Shown: one piece after another, positions 43,044-51,303 of the stretch
Layout: each line of letters begins with the position of its first letter
How positions within the stretch are numbered: position 1 is the stretch's first letter
Assembly: GCF_036084755.1 (NCBI RefSeq)
Contig: NZ_CP107968.1
Location: forward strand, 5,480,501 to 5,544,500
DNA: 64,000 nt
Direction of reading: 5' to 3'
Origin: Streptomyces sp. NBC_00370
GTDB lineage: Bacteria > Actinomycetota > Actinomycetes > Streptomycetales > Streptomycetaceae
Notes under the pieces: generated by a model
Told to the model about the DNA's origin: nothing
The model's input: only the letters and a program-made list of their open reading frames with translations
The model's database searches: none
Made by a program: the position numbers and the translations under genes

Positions 43044-43820
43044 ATGAGGACGCGCGCCGCAGGCACCTGCCCGCTCCGGAGCATCGCCCTGGCGGTGGCG
43101 GCCGGATCGCTGTTGCTGGGGTGTACGGCCGGTACGTCGGACGGGGCGTCGGAGCGGACCGCCACCAGCGAGGCATCGGCGTCGTCCACCGCTCCCGTCC
43201 TGGTACCTCCGGCGTCGCCGCGCCCGACCGTCCCGCCCGGCGTCGGCGCAGGCAGCGGGAAGGTGCTCTCCCAGGGCGAGTTGGACCGCGCGGTGCTCGC
43301 CGGCGGCGATGTGCCCGGCTTCGACGTCGGACCGATGGACCCGCCGCCCGCCCAGGGCGAACGGGCGGCCACGGCCGCGTGTGCGCCGCTCACGGCCGTC
43401 ATCAACGGCAAGCCCGAGCCGGTCGGCAAGGCCGTCTCGTACCGGCAGATCACCGGCGCGGCCAACGGCGTGCCCGCCGTGTCGGAGTTCCTGACCGCAC
43501 ACGGCCCGCGGGACGCGGGCGCGCTGCTCAGCCGGTTGCGTACGGCCGTCACCGCCTGTGCCAGGGGCTTCAGGGCGACGGGTGGCGACAGCCCTTCGAC
43601 CTATACGGCCGTGCGGGACCTGACCGCTCCCCAGGCCGGTGACGAGTCGCTGAAGTACCAGGTGACGGGGGACTTCGAGGGCGATCCGGTGCCGCTCGTG
43701 TTCCACGTCGTACGGGTCGGCGGCACGGTGGCCACCTTCTACACCGCCAACCTCGAAGGTGCCTCGACCCCCGACCTGCCGCGGGCGCTGGTCGCCGCGC
43801 AGGTCGCCAAGCTCAGGTAG
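43044..43820 (+). CDS. Secreted lipoprotein of the pilin-toxin region
   Basis: A 258-residue lipoprotein with lipobox VAAGSLLLGC, a Thr/Ser/Pro-rich linker to about residue 70, and then a single globular domain. That domain holds two conserved-looking Cys (AACAPLTAVI and VTACARGFRA) and a beta-rich end (FHVVRVGGTVATFYTANL). It resembles actinobacterial sensor-type lipoproteins of the PknH-like kind, but I would not assign a function. A shared promoter palindrome ties it to the pilus regulon. Confidence 0.8.
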   Translation: MRTRAAGTCPLRSIALAVAAGSLLLGCTAGTSDGASERTATSEASASSTAPVLVPPASPRPTVPPGVGAGSGKVLSQGELDRAVLAGGDVPGFDVGPMDPPPAQGERAATAACAPLTAVINGKPEPVGKAVSYRQITGAANGVPAVSEFLTAHGPRDAGALLSRLRTAVTACARGFRATGGDSPSTYTAVRDLTAPQAGDESLKYQVTGDFEGDPVPLVFHVVRVGGTVATFYTANLEGASTPDLPRALVAAQVAKLR

Positions 43821-43826
43821 GCGGGG

Positions 43827-44198
43827 TTACGTGGCCACGTCCGCGTCCATCGTCACCTGTTCGCCGGGGCGCAGTCCCCAGCCCGCCATCGCGCCCGCCT
43901 TCGCCTCCAGCACATGGCGGGCCCGGAGGCGCGGGCGCGGCAGCCGGCCCGGTTTCAGCGTATGGACATGAAGGACCGTCAGATGCCGGTCCAGATAGGC
44001 CACATCGATGGGGAAGCCCATGCGGAACGTGTGCACACTGCTGCACGGGGTGATCAGCATCGCGCCCTCGACACCGGTACGCCCCAGCAGCCCGCGCCGC
44101 CGGGCCCGGTACGACGCGGCGATCTCCAGGGGCACGGTGTCCCCGCCGACGACCGACAACGTCCCTTTGCCGTCACGCCATTTGCCCACTTTGCCCAT
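43827..44198 (-). CDS. DUF192 family protein
   Basis: A 123-residue protein covering the whole DUF192 domain: RARRRGLLGRTGVEGAMLIT, SSVHTFRMGFPIDVAYLD, and RHVLEAKAGAMAGWGLRPGE. The family has a small beta-barrel of unknown role and is often found near pilus or secretion genes. There is no ribosome site before the ATG at 44198. A TACGGT -10-like sequence lies eight bases upstream, so a leaderless transcript is possible. It is divergent from the prepilin peptidase gene. Confidence 0.88.
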   Translation of the reverse strand: MGKVGKWRDGKGTLSVVGGDTVPLEIAASYRARRRGLLGRTGVEGAMLITPCSSVHTFRMGFPIDVAYLDRHLTVLHVHTLKPGRLPRPRLRARHVLEAKAGAMAGWGLRPGEQVTMDADVAT

Positions 44199-44263
44199 GA
44201 CGGTAGACCGTAGCGCCCCCGGTGCCCCCGGGGCATGACCCAGGAGCCCTCGACGCGCGCAAG

Positions 44264-44308
44264 TGGGCCCCAGGACCCATGACCGGGCGCGGTGGCGGCC
44301 GTTAGGGT
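44264..44308 (+). promoter_or_regulatory. Palindrome-controlled promoter of the prepilin peptidase gene (site d)
   Basis: TGGGCCCCAGGACCCA (44264-44279) is the exact reverse complement of site b. TGACCG follows as a -35-like element. TAGGGT (44303-44308) is the -10, 23 bases after the palindrome. The GTG start lies seven bases after the -10, so the mRNA is probably leaderless, as at site b. Confidence 0.7.
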
Positions 44309-44315
44309 CGGCCCT

Positions 44316-45239
44316 GTGTACGCCGCGCTGATCGTCCTCGCCGCCGCCTGGGGCGCCGCCACCGGGCTGCTGCTGCCGCGCGCCGCGTACCGGCTCTCGG
44401 TCGAGCCCGAGGACCCGTGGCGCGACAGCTGCCCCGCCGGGCACCCGATCACCGGGGTCGCGCGCGGCTGGCTGGGCGGGGCGGGATGCGCCACATGCGT
44501 GGCGGCCGGGATCCCCCCGACCGGTGCGGCCGGCACGGGCGGCGACGCGGCGACCCCCGCCCCCGCCCCGGCACCGGACAGCCCCGCGACCGGACCCGCC
44601 CCCGACGCCGGATCAACTACCGATGCCGGACCCGCTACCGACGCCGGTGCCTTCGGCGCCGACCGTGGCGCCGGACCCCAGTTCCCCGCCGCCCGGGTCG
44701 CGTACGCGCCGTCCGTGCTCGTCCCCGTCGTCACCGCCCTCGTCTGCGGCGCGCTGGCCGCCGCCACCGGGCCGCGCCCCGAGCTGGTCGTCTGGCTGCT
44801 CCTCGCGCCCTTCGGCGTGCTGCTGGCGCTCGTCGACAGCAACGTCCACCGCCTTCCCGACCAGTTGACCCTGTCGCTCGCCGCAGCGGCCCCCGTCCTG
44901 CTGCTCTTCGCCGATCTGCGGCCCGGCGCCGACGGGGCGTGGTCGACGGCGGTGCTCGGCGGGTTCGTCCTCGGCTTCTGCTATCTCGTGCTGTTCCTGA
45001 TCAACCCCAGCGGTATGGGCTTCGGCGACGTCAAGCTCGCGCTCTCGCTCGGTGTCGCCCTCGGCTGGTACGGCTGGGAGGTGCTGTTCTTCGGCGCCTT
45101 CGCCGGCTTCCTGCTCGGCTCGCTCTACGGGGCGGGGCTGATCCTGCTGCGCAAGGCGGGACGGAAGTCCGCGATTCCGTTCGGCCCTTTCATGATCGGC
45201 GGGACCCTGCTGGGGCTGCTGGCGGGCGCCCTCCAGTAG
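44316..45239 (+). CDS. A24-type prepilin peptidase
   Basis: A 307-residue membrane aspartic protease that cleaves prepilin leaders. The catalytic aspartates lie in LLALVDSNVHRLPDQLT and in the GxGD motif GMGFGDVKLALSLGVALGWY. The N-terminal half is odd: after a first helix it has CPAGHPITG and GCATC, then an inserted Ala/Pro/Asp-rich stretch of about 60 residues. No other prepilin peptidase was seen in the window, so it is the likely processor of the Flp, TadE and pilin-toxin proteins. Confidence 0.92.
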   Translation: MYAALIVLAAAWGAATGLLLPRAAYRLSVEPEDPWRDSCPAGHPITGVARGWLGGAGCATCVAAGIPPTGAAGTGGDAATPAPAPAPDSPATGPAPDAGSTTDAGPATDAGAFGADRGAGPQFPAARVAYAPSVLVPVVTALVCGALAAATGPRPELVVWLLLAPFGVLLALVDSNVHRLPDQLTLSLAAAAPVLLLFADLRPGADGAWSTAVLGGFVLGFCYLVLFLINPSGMGFGDVKLALSLGVALGWYGWEVLFFGAFAGFLLGSLYGAGLILLRKAGRKSAIPFGPFMIGGTLLGLLAGALQ

Positions 45240-45332
45240 CGGCCTCCAGCAGCGCCGCTCAGCGACAACGTCCGGCAACGACCTCCGATAAAGAGTTCGC
45301 CGTCCCCGAACCACCCCTGGGAGACTCGCGCC

Positions 45333-46127
45333 ATGCACGGCACCCGTACCTTCGAAGAACTGATCGCCGAGGCCGAAGCGGTCTCCGTGGACGGCTGGGA
45401 CTTCTCCTGGCTCGACGGCCGCGCCACCGAGGAGCGCCCGCCGTGGGGGTACGCCGGTGCCATGGCCGAGCGGATGGCGCGGGCAGGCGCCGCGCTGGAC
45501 ATCCAGACCGGTGGCGGTGAAGTGCTCGCCTCCGTAGCGCGGTTGCCACGGCTGACGGTCGCCACCGAGTCCTGGCCGCCGAACGTCGCCCGCGCCACCG
45601 CCCTGCTGCACCCGCGGGGCGTGGCGGTCGTCGCCGACCCTGACGAGCCGCCGCTGCCGTTCGCCGACGCCGCCTTCGACCTGGTCGTGAGCCGGCATCC
45701 GGTGAAGGCGTGGTGGGACGAGATCGCGCGGGTGCTGGCCCCCGGGGGTACGTACTTCTCCCAGGAGGTCGGCCCGGCCAGCGTGTTCGAGCTGGTCGAG
45801 TACTTCCTGGGGCCGATGCCGCAGGAGGTACGGTCCGGCCGCGACCCCGAGCGGGCCCGCAAGACGGCGGAGGCGGCCGGCCTCGATGTCGTCGACCTGC
45901 GGACGGCCGAGCTGCGCACCGAGTTCTTCGACGTCGGGGCCGTCGTCTACTTCCTGCGCAAGGTGATCTGGATGGTGCCCGGCTTCACCGTCGGCCAGTA
46001 CCGGGACCGGCTGCTGGAGCTGCACCACCGGATCGAGGCCGAAGGCCCCTTCGTGGCGACGACGACCCGCTTCCTGATCGAAGCGGTCAAGCCCGGCCGC
46101 CCCGGCCGCCCCGGCCGCCCCGGCTGA
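45333..46127 (+). CDS. SAM-dependent methyltransferase
   Basis: A 264-residue class I methyltransferase. The AdoMet motif I is degenerate: AALDIQTGGGEVLASVARLP. It is followed by PLPFADAAFDLVVSRHPVKA (motif II/post II) and IARVLAPGGTYFSQEV (motif III). The C terminus ends in a Gly-Arg-Pro repeat coded by 9-bp units. The substrate is unknown. It lies 93 bases after the prepilin peptidase without a clear own promoter, so a short readthrough operon is possible. Confidence 0.88.
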   Translation: MHGTRTFEELIAEAEAVSVDGWDFSWLDGRATEERPPWGYAGAMAERMARAGAALDIQTGGGEVLASVARLPRLTVATESWPPNVARATALLHPRGVAVVADPDEPPLPFADAAFDLVVSRHPVKAWWDEIARVLAPGGTYFSQEVGPASVFELVEYFLGPMPQEVRSGRDPERARKTAEAAGLDVVDLRTAELRTEFFDVGAVVYFLRKVIWMVPGFTVGQYRDRLLELHHRIEAEGPFVATTTRFLIEAVKPGRPGRPGRPG

Positions 46128-46337
46128 CCGGCGGCACGCCGTGCCGCAGCCGTGCGGAACCTCGTCGCGGATCGCGTCGTCAACGCGACGCCCCGGGCGC
46201 CATCGCTCCTGTGGGTTACCAAAATAACTGGCGAGTTCTCGCCACATCGGACCGCCGAATCGCGTCGGAGCCCAGTATTCCGGGGCACAGGCGGCATCCG
46301 AGCGCTTCCGGAGCGTCACGGCATCGCGCCATGGCAC

Positions 46338-46420
46338 CCAGGACCACTTACAAAGGGTTATGGTGGAAACCCCCCCTCGGGCCGGTCCGTAACCCCCCCC
46401 CACGGACCGGCCCGTTTTTT
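46338..46420 (+). ncRNA. 6C-like small RNA with C-rich loops and terminator
   Basis: Two runs of seven or more C (46371-46376 region and 46393-46401) are spaced as in the actinobacterial 6C RNA family. The second is the loop of a perfect 13-bp terminator hairpin, CGGGCCGGTCCGT (46378-46390) with ACGGACCGGCCCG (46402-46414), followed by six T. The upstream part (CCAC at 46341, GTGG near 46362) may form the first stem. The 5' end is uncertain. The rest of the 46128-46497 gap shows no gene. A plain terminator is the alternative. Confidence 0.6.
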
Positions 46421-46497
46421 CTTGCCCGGGCCCGCGAGCCGGACTCAAGCCCGAGCGGGGCTCAAGCCCGAGCCGGACTCGAAGCCGGCCGAGACGG

Positions 46498-47535
46498 TCA
46501 GCTCCGCCCGGCCCAGATGTTCGTCCCCTCCGTGTCCACCGCGAAGGTGTCGATCTCCCGCAGCTCGTCGGCCGACAGCGGCTCGGCGCCCAGCGCCGCC
46601 ACGTTCTGCTCCAGCTGCGCCACGCTGGACGCGCCGATCAGCGCCGACGTCATCCGCGGATCCCGCAGCACCCAGTTCAGCGCGAGCTGCGCCAGCGACT
46701 GGCCGCGCCGCTGCGCGATGTCGTTCAGCCCGTTCAGCCGGCGCACCACCTCGTCCGAAAGCAGCCCGGGGTCAAGGGACTTGCCCTGGGTGGCCCGCGA
46801 GCCCTCCGGGATGCCGTCGAGGTACTTGTTCGTCAGCAGCCCCTGGGCCAGCGGCACGAAGGAGATGCAGCCCATCCCGGCCGCCTCCAGCGTGTCCAGC
46901 AGCCGGTCGTCCTCGATCCAGCGGTTGATCATCGAGTACGACGGCTGGTGGATCAGCGCGGGCACCCCCAGGTCCTGCAGGATCCTGGCCGCCTCCGCGC
47001 TCTGCTCCGCCCGGTACGAGGAGATGCCCACGTACAGCGCCTTGCCCTGCTGTACGGCGGAGGCCAGCGCCCCCATCGTCTCCTCCAGCGGGGTGTCCGG
47101 GTCGGGGCGGTGCGAGTAGAAGATGTCGACGTAGTCGAGGCCCGTCCGCTTCAGGGACGCGTCGAGCGACGCCAGCAGGTACTTACGGGATCCCCATTCC
47201 CCGTACGGTCCCGGCGTCATCCGGTAGCCCGCCTTGGACGAGATGATCAACTCGTCCCGGTACGGGGCGAAGTCCTGCGCGAAGATCTTGCCGAAGTTCA
47301 GCTCGGCGGAGCCGGCCGGCGGGCCGTAGTTGTTCGCCAGGTCGAAGTGCGTGACGCCCAGATCGAAGGCGCGGCGAAGAATGGCGCGTTGTGTGTCAAG
47401 GGCGTGGTCGTCGCCGAAGTTGTGCCAGAGGCCGAGGGAGACGGCGGGCAGCTTCAGACCGCTGCGCCCGCTCCTGCGGTACTCCATCGAGTCGTACCGG
47501 TCGTCAGCTGCGAGGTAATGGGGAGAATCAGTCAC
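46498..47535 (-). CDS. Aldo/keto reductase, YghZ/L-glyceraldehyde-3-phosphate reductase-like
   Basis: A 345-residue NADPH-dependent AKR barrel. Catalytic residues are seen in THFDLANNYG (Asp, Tyr), IISSKAGYR (Lys) and VDIFYSHRPDPDTP (His). The coenzyme site is SALIGASSVAQLEQNV. The sequence follows the E. coli YghZ type, which reduces methylglyoxal and glyceraldehyde phosphates. The GTG at 47535 has GGAAGGAAG just upstream and matches the family start. It is monocistronic. Confidence 0.92.
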   Translation of the reverse strand: MTDSPHYLAADDRYDSMEYRRSGRSGLKLPAVSLGLWHNFGDDHALDTQRAILRRAFDLGVTHFDLANNYGPPAGSAELNFGKIFAQDFAPYRDELIISSKAGYRMTPGPYGEWGSRKYLLASLDASLKRTGLDYVDIFYSHRPDPDTPLEETMGALASAVQQGKALYVGISSYRAEQSAEAARILQDLGVPALIHQPSYSMINRWIEDDRLLDTLEAAGMGCISFVPLAQGLLTNKYLDGIPEGSRATQGKSLDPGLLSDEVVRRLNGLNDIAQRRGQSLAQLALNWVLRDPRMTSALIGASSVAQLEQNVAALGAEPLSADELREIDTFAVDTEGTNIWAGRS

Positions 47536-47704
47536 GCTTCCTTCCTTATCACGGACTTGTGACACTCCGGGTTGGGCTCCTGCCGCGACCGAGCAGTAGT
47601 GTGACGGCTTCGGGTCGACCAGGTCTGGTCAGGTCCCGGGCCGCAGCTGTCCCCAGGACCGGCCCGCCACGGAACCCCCGCACAGAATCGAGAGGTGGAC
47701 TCAC

Positions 47705-48466
47705 GTGAATCTGCGCGACCTGGTGTACGGGCTCTACGCACGCCGGGTGGAGGGCCGCCTCGACCACGCCCAGGTGCCCAAGCACATCGGCGTCATCCTC
47801 GACGGCAACCGGCGCTGGGCCAAGGCGTCCGGCGGCACGGCCGAGCAGGGGCACAAGGCCGGCGCCAGCAAGATCCTGGAGCTGCTCGGCTGGTGCTCGG
47901 AGACCAATGTCGAGGTCGTCACCCTCTGGATGCTCTCCACGGACAACTTCGACCGGCCCGAGCGGGAGCTGATCCCGCTGCTCGGCATCATCGAGGACGC
48001 CGTGCACGACATCGCGGCCGACGGCCGCTGGCGGGTGCACCACGTCGGCACCCTCGACCTGCTGCCCGCCCACACGCAGAACGTCCTCAAGGAAGCCGAG
48101 CAGGATACCGTCGGTAACAAGGGGATACTCGTCAATGTCGCCGTCGGCTACGGCGGCCGTCAGGAGATCGCCGACGCGGTCCGCTCCCTGCTGATGGAGC
48201 ACGCGGGCAAGGGCACCTCCCTGGAGGACCTCTCCGAGATCGTCGACACCGACCTGATCTCCTCGCACCTCTACACGCGCGGCCAGCCCGACCCCGACCT
48301 CGTCATCCGGACCAGTGGCGAGCAGCGTCTGTCCGGCTTCATGCTCTGGCAGAGCGCCCATTCGGAGTATTACTTCTGTGAAGTCTTCTGGCCGGCCTTC
48401 CGGAAAGTCGATTTTCTGCGCGCCCTGCGTGACTACGCGGCGCGCCATCGCCGCTACGGCGCCTGA
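47705..48466 (+). CDS. Cis-prenyltransferase (undecaprenyl diphosphate synthase family)
   Basis: A 253-residue enzyme that condenses isopentenyl diphosphate with an allylic diphosphate in the cis configuration. Family motifs are HIGVILDGNRRWAK (catalytic Asp, P-loop-like), WMLSTDNFDRP, and the C-terminal RTSGEQRLSGFMLWQSAHSE. It probably makes a polyprenyl carrier for cell-wall synthesis; a shorter product is possible because actinobacteria have several paralogues. The GTG at 47705 follows GAGAGGTGG. Confidence 0.94.
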   Translation: MNLRDLVYGLYARRVEGRLDHAQVPKHIGVILDGNRRWAKASGGTAEQGHKAGASKILELLGWCSETNVEVVTLWMLSTDNFDRPERELIPLLGIIEDAVHDIAADGRWRVHHVGTLDLLPAHTQNVLKEAEQDTVGNKGILVNVAVGYGGRQEIADAVRSLLMEHAGKGTSLEDLSEIVDTDLISSHLYTRGQPDPDLVIRTSGEQRLSGFMLWQSAHSEYYFCEVFWPAFRKVDFLRALRDYAARHRRYGA

Positions 48467-48845
48467 ATCGGGCCTTGTGCCGTAAGGCATCCGGGCCCTT
48501 CCCCGCGGATCTCGCCCCGGCGGGAGCGGTCCGCCCGCGTCCTCTTCACCCACGATTCACCCGGTGTCCGTCATATGCCATGGCATGGCGGCGCGTGTTC
48601 GAGGGAATACCCCCTTCAGGTCGGCGTCCGAAAAGTTCTGTCAGCAATGCCAGGCGGGCGCCGCATCTCAGTGGACGGCATGGGGCCGTCCACCCGGGAG
48701 GCCCTTTGCACCAGGACGACCGTACGGTGAAACGTACGGGCGACGTGGAGGGCCGGAGCTCGGCCCGCGCATGGGAGCCGCAGCCCGGTCCACCCGCCCG
48801 CGACGCCGTCGCACCCCGACCTCATCCGAGGGGGTACGTCCTTCC
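48467..48845. other. Intergenic region between cis-prenyltransferase and PhoH genes
   Basis: 379 bases without a supported gene. It holds a perfect 12-bp palindrome, ATGCCATGGCAT (48575-48586), and is otherwise unremarkable. The PhoH frame is open upstream to 48564, but that part is low in coding character. Confidence 0.6.
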
Positions 48846-50168
48846 GTGGTGACCAGCACAAAGCGCCGCATGCCTGACAGGCGCACCTACGTTCTCGACA
48901 CCAGCGTCCTGCTGGCCGATCCGAACGCCATGTCCCGCTTCGAGGAGCACGAAGTTGTGCTCCCCATCGTGGTGATCACGGAGTTGGAGGCCAAGAGGTC
49001 CCATCCCGAACTCGGCTATTTCGCCAGGCAGGCCCTGCGCCGGCTCGACGACTTCCGAATCCGGTACGGACGCCTCGACGCCCCGCTCCCGCTCGGCGAC
49101 CTCGGCGGCACGCTCCGTGTCGAGCTCAACCACTCCGATCCCGGCGTTCTGCCCGCCGGCTTCCGATTGGGGGACAACGACTCACGGATTCTCGCGGTAG
49201 CGCGCAATCTGCAGGCCGAGGGGTACGACGTCACGGTCGTCTCCAAGGACCTGCCGCTGCGCATCAAGGCGTCATCGGTCGGGCTGCTCGCCGAGGAGTA
49301 CCGCGCCGAGCTCGCCATCACCGACTCGGGCTGGACGGGGATGAGCGAGCTGTCGCTCTCCGCCGAACAGATCGATCTCCTCTATACAGAGGAGACGCTG
49401 TTCGTGCCCGAGGTGAGCGAGCTGCCCGTGCACACCGGCCTCGTGCTCCAGTCGGACCGGGGCAAGGCGCTCGGGCGGGTGACGGCCGAGGGGAATGTCC
49501 GGCTCGTGCGGGGCGACCGGGAGGCCTTCGGGATCCACGGCCGCAGCGCCGAGCAGCGCATCGCCCTCGACCTGCTGCTCGACCCGGACATCGGCATCGT
49601 CTCGATGGGCGGCCGGGCGGGCACCGGAAAGTCGGCGCTGGCCCTCTGCGCCGGCCTGGAGGCCGTCCTGGAGCGCAGACAGCACCAGAAGGTGATGGTC
49701 TTCCGTCCCCTCTACGCGGTCGGCGGCCAGGAGCTGGGCTATCTGCCGGGCACCGAGGCCGAGAAGATGAGCCCCTGGGCGCAGGCGGTCTTCGACACGC
49801 TCTCCGCCGTCGCCGGGCGCGACATCATCGAGGAGGTGCTGGGGCGCGGCATGCTCGAAGTGCTGCCGCTCACGCACATCCGCGGCCGGTCCCTGCATGA
49901 CGCGTTCGTCATCGTGGACGAGGCCCAGTCGCTGGAGCGGAACGTCCTGCTGACGGTCCTCTCCCGGATCGGGGCCAACTCCCGGGTGGTGCTCACGCAC
50001 GACGTGGCGCAGCGCGACAACCTCAGGGTCGGGCGGTACGACGGGATCGTCGCCGTCGTGGAGAAGCTGAAGGGCCATCCGCTCTTCGCCCATGTCACGC
50101 TCAACCGCTCCGAGCGTTCGCCGATCGCCGCGCTCGTGACCGAAATGCTGGAGGAAGGTCAGATCTGA
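48846..50168 (+). CDS. PIN-PhoH fusion protein (PhoH2 type)
   Basis: A 440-residue protein. The N-terminal PIN RNase domain has acidic residues in YVLDTSVLLADP, VITELEAK and LGDNDSRILAVARN. The C-terminal PhoH ATPase domain has Walker A GGRAGTGKSALALCAGLEA and Walker B AFVIVDEAQSLERN. In mycobacteria this fusion is an ATP-dependent RNA helicase and RNase. The GTG at 48846 (or 48849) begins the family-like VVTSTKRRMPDRRTY, but its ribosome site (GAGGGGG) is distant, so the start could instead be the ATG at 48870. Confidence 0.92.
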   Translation: MVTSTKRRMPDRRTYVLDTSVLLADPNAMSRFEEHEVVLPIVVITELEAKRSHPELGYFARQALRRLDDFRIRYGRLDAPLPLGDLGGTLRVELNHSDPGVLPAGFRLGDNDSRILAVARNLQAEGYDVTVVSKDLPLRIKASSVGLLAEEYRAELAITDSGWTGMSELSLSAEQIDLLYTEETLFVPEVSELPVHTGLVLQSDRGKALGRVTAEGNVRLVRGDREAFGIHGRSAEQRIALDLLLDPDIGIVSMGGRAGTGKSALALCAGLEAVLERRQHQKVMVFRPLYAVGGQELGYLPGTEAEKMSPWAQAVFDTLSAVAGRDIIEEVLGRGMLEVLPLTHIRGRSLHDAFVIVDEAQSLERNVLLTVLSRIGANSRVVLTHDVAQRDNLRVGRYDGIVAVVEKLKGHPLFAHVTLNRSERSPIAALVTEMLEEGQI

Positions 50169-50184
50169 CCCATATGCAGCAGTT

Positions 50185-50226
50185 GGCGCCGCCCGGCAAA
50201 GCTTGAGAGCTTAGCCGGGCGGCGCC
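50185..50226. terminator. Strong hairpin after the PhoH gene
   Basis: GGCGCCGCCCGGC (50185-50197) pairs perfectly with GCCGGGCGGCGCC (50214-50226). The 16-base loop can itself form AAGCT/AGCTT. It starts 17 bases after the PhoH stop. No T run follows, which is common for Streptomyces terminators. Confidence 0.75.
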
Positions 50227-50426
50227 GCGCTGCGCGGAGATTTCCGCGAAACACTTGAGGCAAACGAGGTGTGAGCTTTCACACGCAACGAAGAATTGCC
50301 TTGCGGCGTCACCGTCCGGCAGAGTCTTGCTTCCGTCAGGCCCCGCATACGGCACTCACGCATCTTCAGGGATGCGGCTCCATACAACTCAACAACTGCC
50401 GCCGTATGCCGCCCGCGTACCAACGC

Positions 50427-50497
50427 GGCACTCCCCGCAGGGGATTGCCCACCGGGCCCGTGTCTCCAGTGACCCGGTTAGTACGGAGACCAGTGCC
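50427..50497 (+). promoter_or_regulatory. Candidate structured leader RNA of the SLT gene
   Basis: A closing stem GGCACT (50427-50432)/AGTGCC (50492-50497) encloses three hairpins: CCCC-GCA-GGGG (50433-50443), GCCC-ACC-GGGC (50447-50457) and GTCTCC/GGAGAC (50462-50467/50485-50490). Together they form a four-way-junction-like fold that ends 56 bases before the start codon. I do not match it to a known riboswitch. The preceding part of the gap (50227-50426) also has hairpins (GTGTGAGCTTTCACAC at 50271) and no gene. Confidence 0.5.
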
Positions 50498-50553
50498 AGG
50501 GGCACGATCGCGTCCGCGAGGTCACCAAGCGGGCGATGCTGGAAGGACACCGT

Positions 50554-51261
50554 GTGAGCCGGATTTCGGTCCGGGGATTCGCCGTGGCGTCAGCCACCGC
50601 GGTCACCACCGTCGGCGCTGTCGTGGGAGTTGCCTCTGGCGACCCCCAGACCTCGAACAGCGACAATTTCGAGGCGACCGCTGCTGACACGACACTCCTC
50701 GCAGACATCCCCGTAGGCCAGCAGGCGCAGGTGCAGACCGCGTCGCTGACCCAGCAGGCCGACGCGCAGGCCGCTTCGGCCGACGCGGCGGCACAGAAGT
50801 CCGCCGAGGAGGCGGCCCGTATCCAGGCTGCCCACGACGCCAAGGCGAAGAAGGAAGCCGCCGAGGCGAAGAAGGCGAAGGAAGAGCAGGACCGCAAGGA
50901 CGCGAAGGAGCGTGCGAGCCGTGACTCGGCGCGCGCCGACGCCTCCAGCTTCACGGTCCAGAGCTCCTACTCGGCCTCCGAGGTCCAGGCGATGGCACGG
51001 CAGATGATGCCGTCCGACCAGTTCCAGTGCTTCAGCAACATCGTCAGCCACGAGTCCGGCTGGAACTACACGGCGCAGAACGCGTCGTCCGGTGCCTACG
51101 GTCTCGTCCAGGCACTGCCCGGGTCGAAGATGGCCTCGGCGGGCGCCGACTGGCGGACCAACCCGGCCACGCAGATAAAGTGGGGCCTGGGTTACATGGA
51201 CGGCCGCTACGGCAGCCCCTGCGGCGCCTGGTCGTTCTGGCAGGCCAACAGCTGGTACTAG
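50554..51261 (+). CDS. Secreted SLT-domain (lytic transglycosylase-like) protein
   Basis: A 235-residue protein with a signal peptide (FAVASATAVTTVGAVVGVAS), a Lys/Glu/Ala coiled coil at residues about 75-130, and a C-terminal lysozyme-like SLT domain with the catalytic Glu in NIVSHESGWNYTAQNASSGA, then YGLVQALPGSKMASAG. It should cleave or bind peptidoglycan at the cell surface. The GTG at 50554 follows GGAAGGA by six bases. The long structured leader suggests post-transcriptional control, as known for other Streptomyces wall hydrolases. Confidence 0.92.
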   Translation: MSRISVRGFAVASATAVTTVGAVVGVASGDPQTSNSDNFEATAADTTLLADIPVGQQAQVQTASLTQQADAQAASADAAAQKSAEEAARIQAAHDAKAKKEAAEAKKAKEEQDRKDAKERASRDSARADASSFTVQSSYSASEVQAMARQMMPSDQFQCFSNIVSHESGWNYTAQNASSGAYGLVQALPGSKMASAGADWRTNPATQIKWGLGYMDGRYGSPCGAWSFWQANSWY

Positions 51262-51303
51262 AAGTCAGAGGCAGCGCCGGGCCCCGCTGGCCGCTCAACC
51301 TCA

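Noticed and set aside
48575..48586. A 12-bp palindrome, ATGCCATGGCAT, before the PhoH gene
   Set aside because: It is isolated, far from the start codon, and has no second copy. It could be chance.
48564..48845. N-terminal extension of the PhoH protein by 94 codons
   Set aside because: The frame is open but has no family character and no ribosome site. Homology starts at the VVTSTKRR segment.
50227..50553. A c-di-AMP (ydaO-type) riboswitch before the SLT gene
   Set aside because: The expected conserved core sequences of that riboswitch were not recognisable, so I describe only the helices seen.
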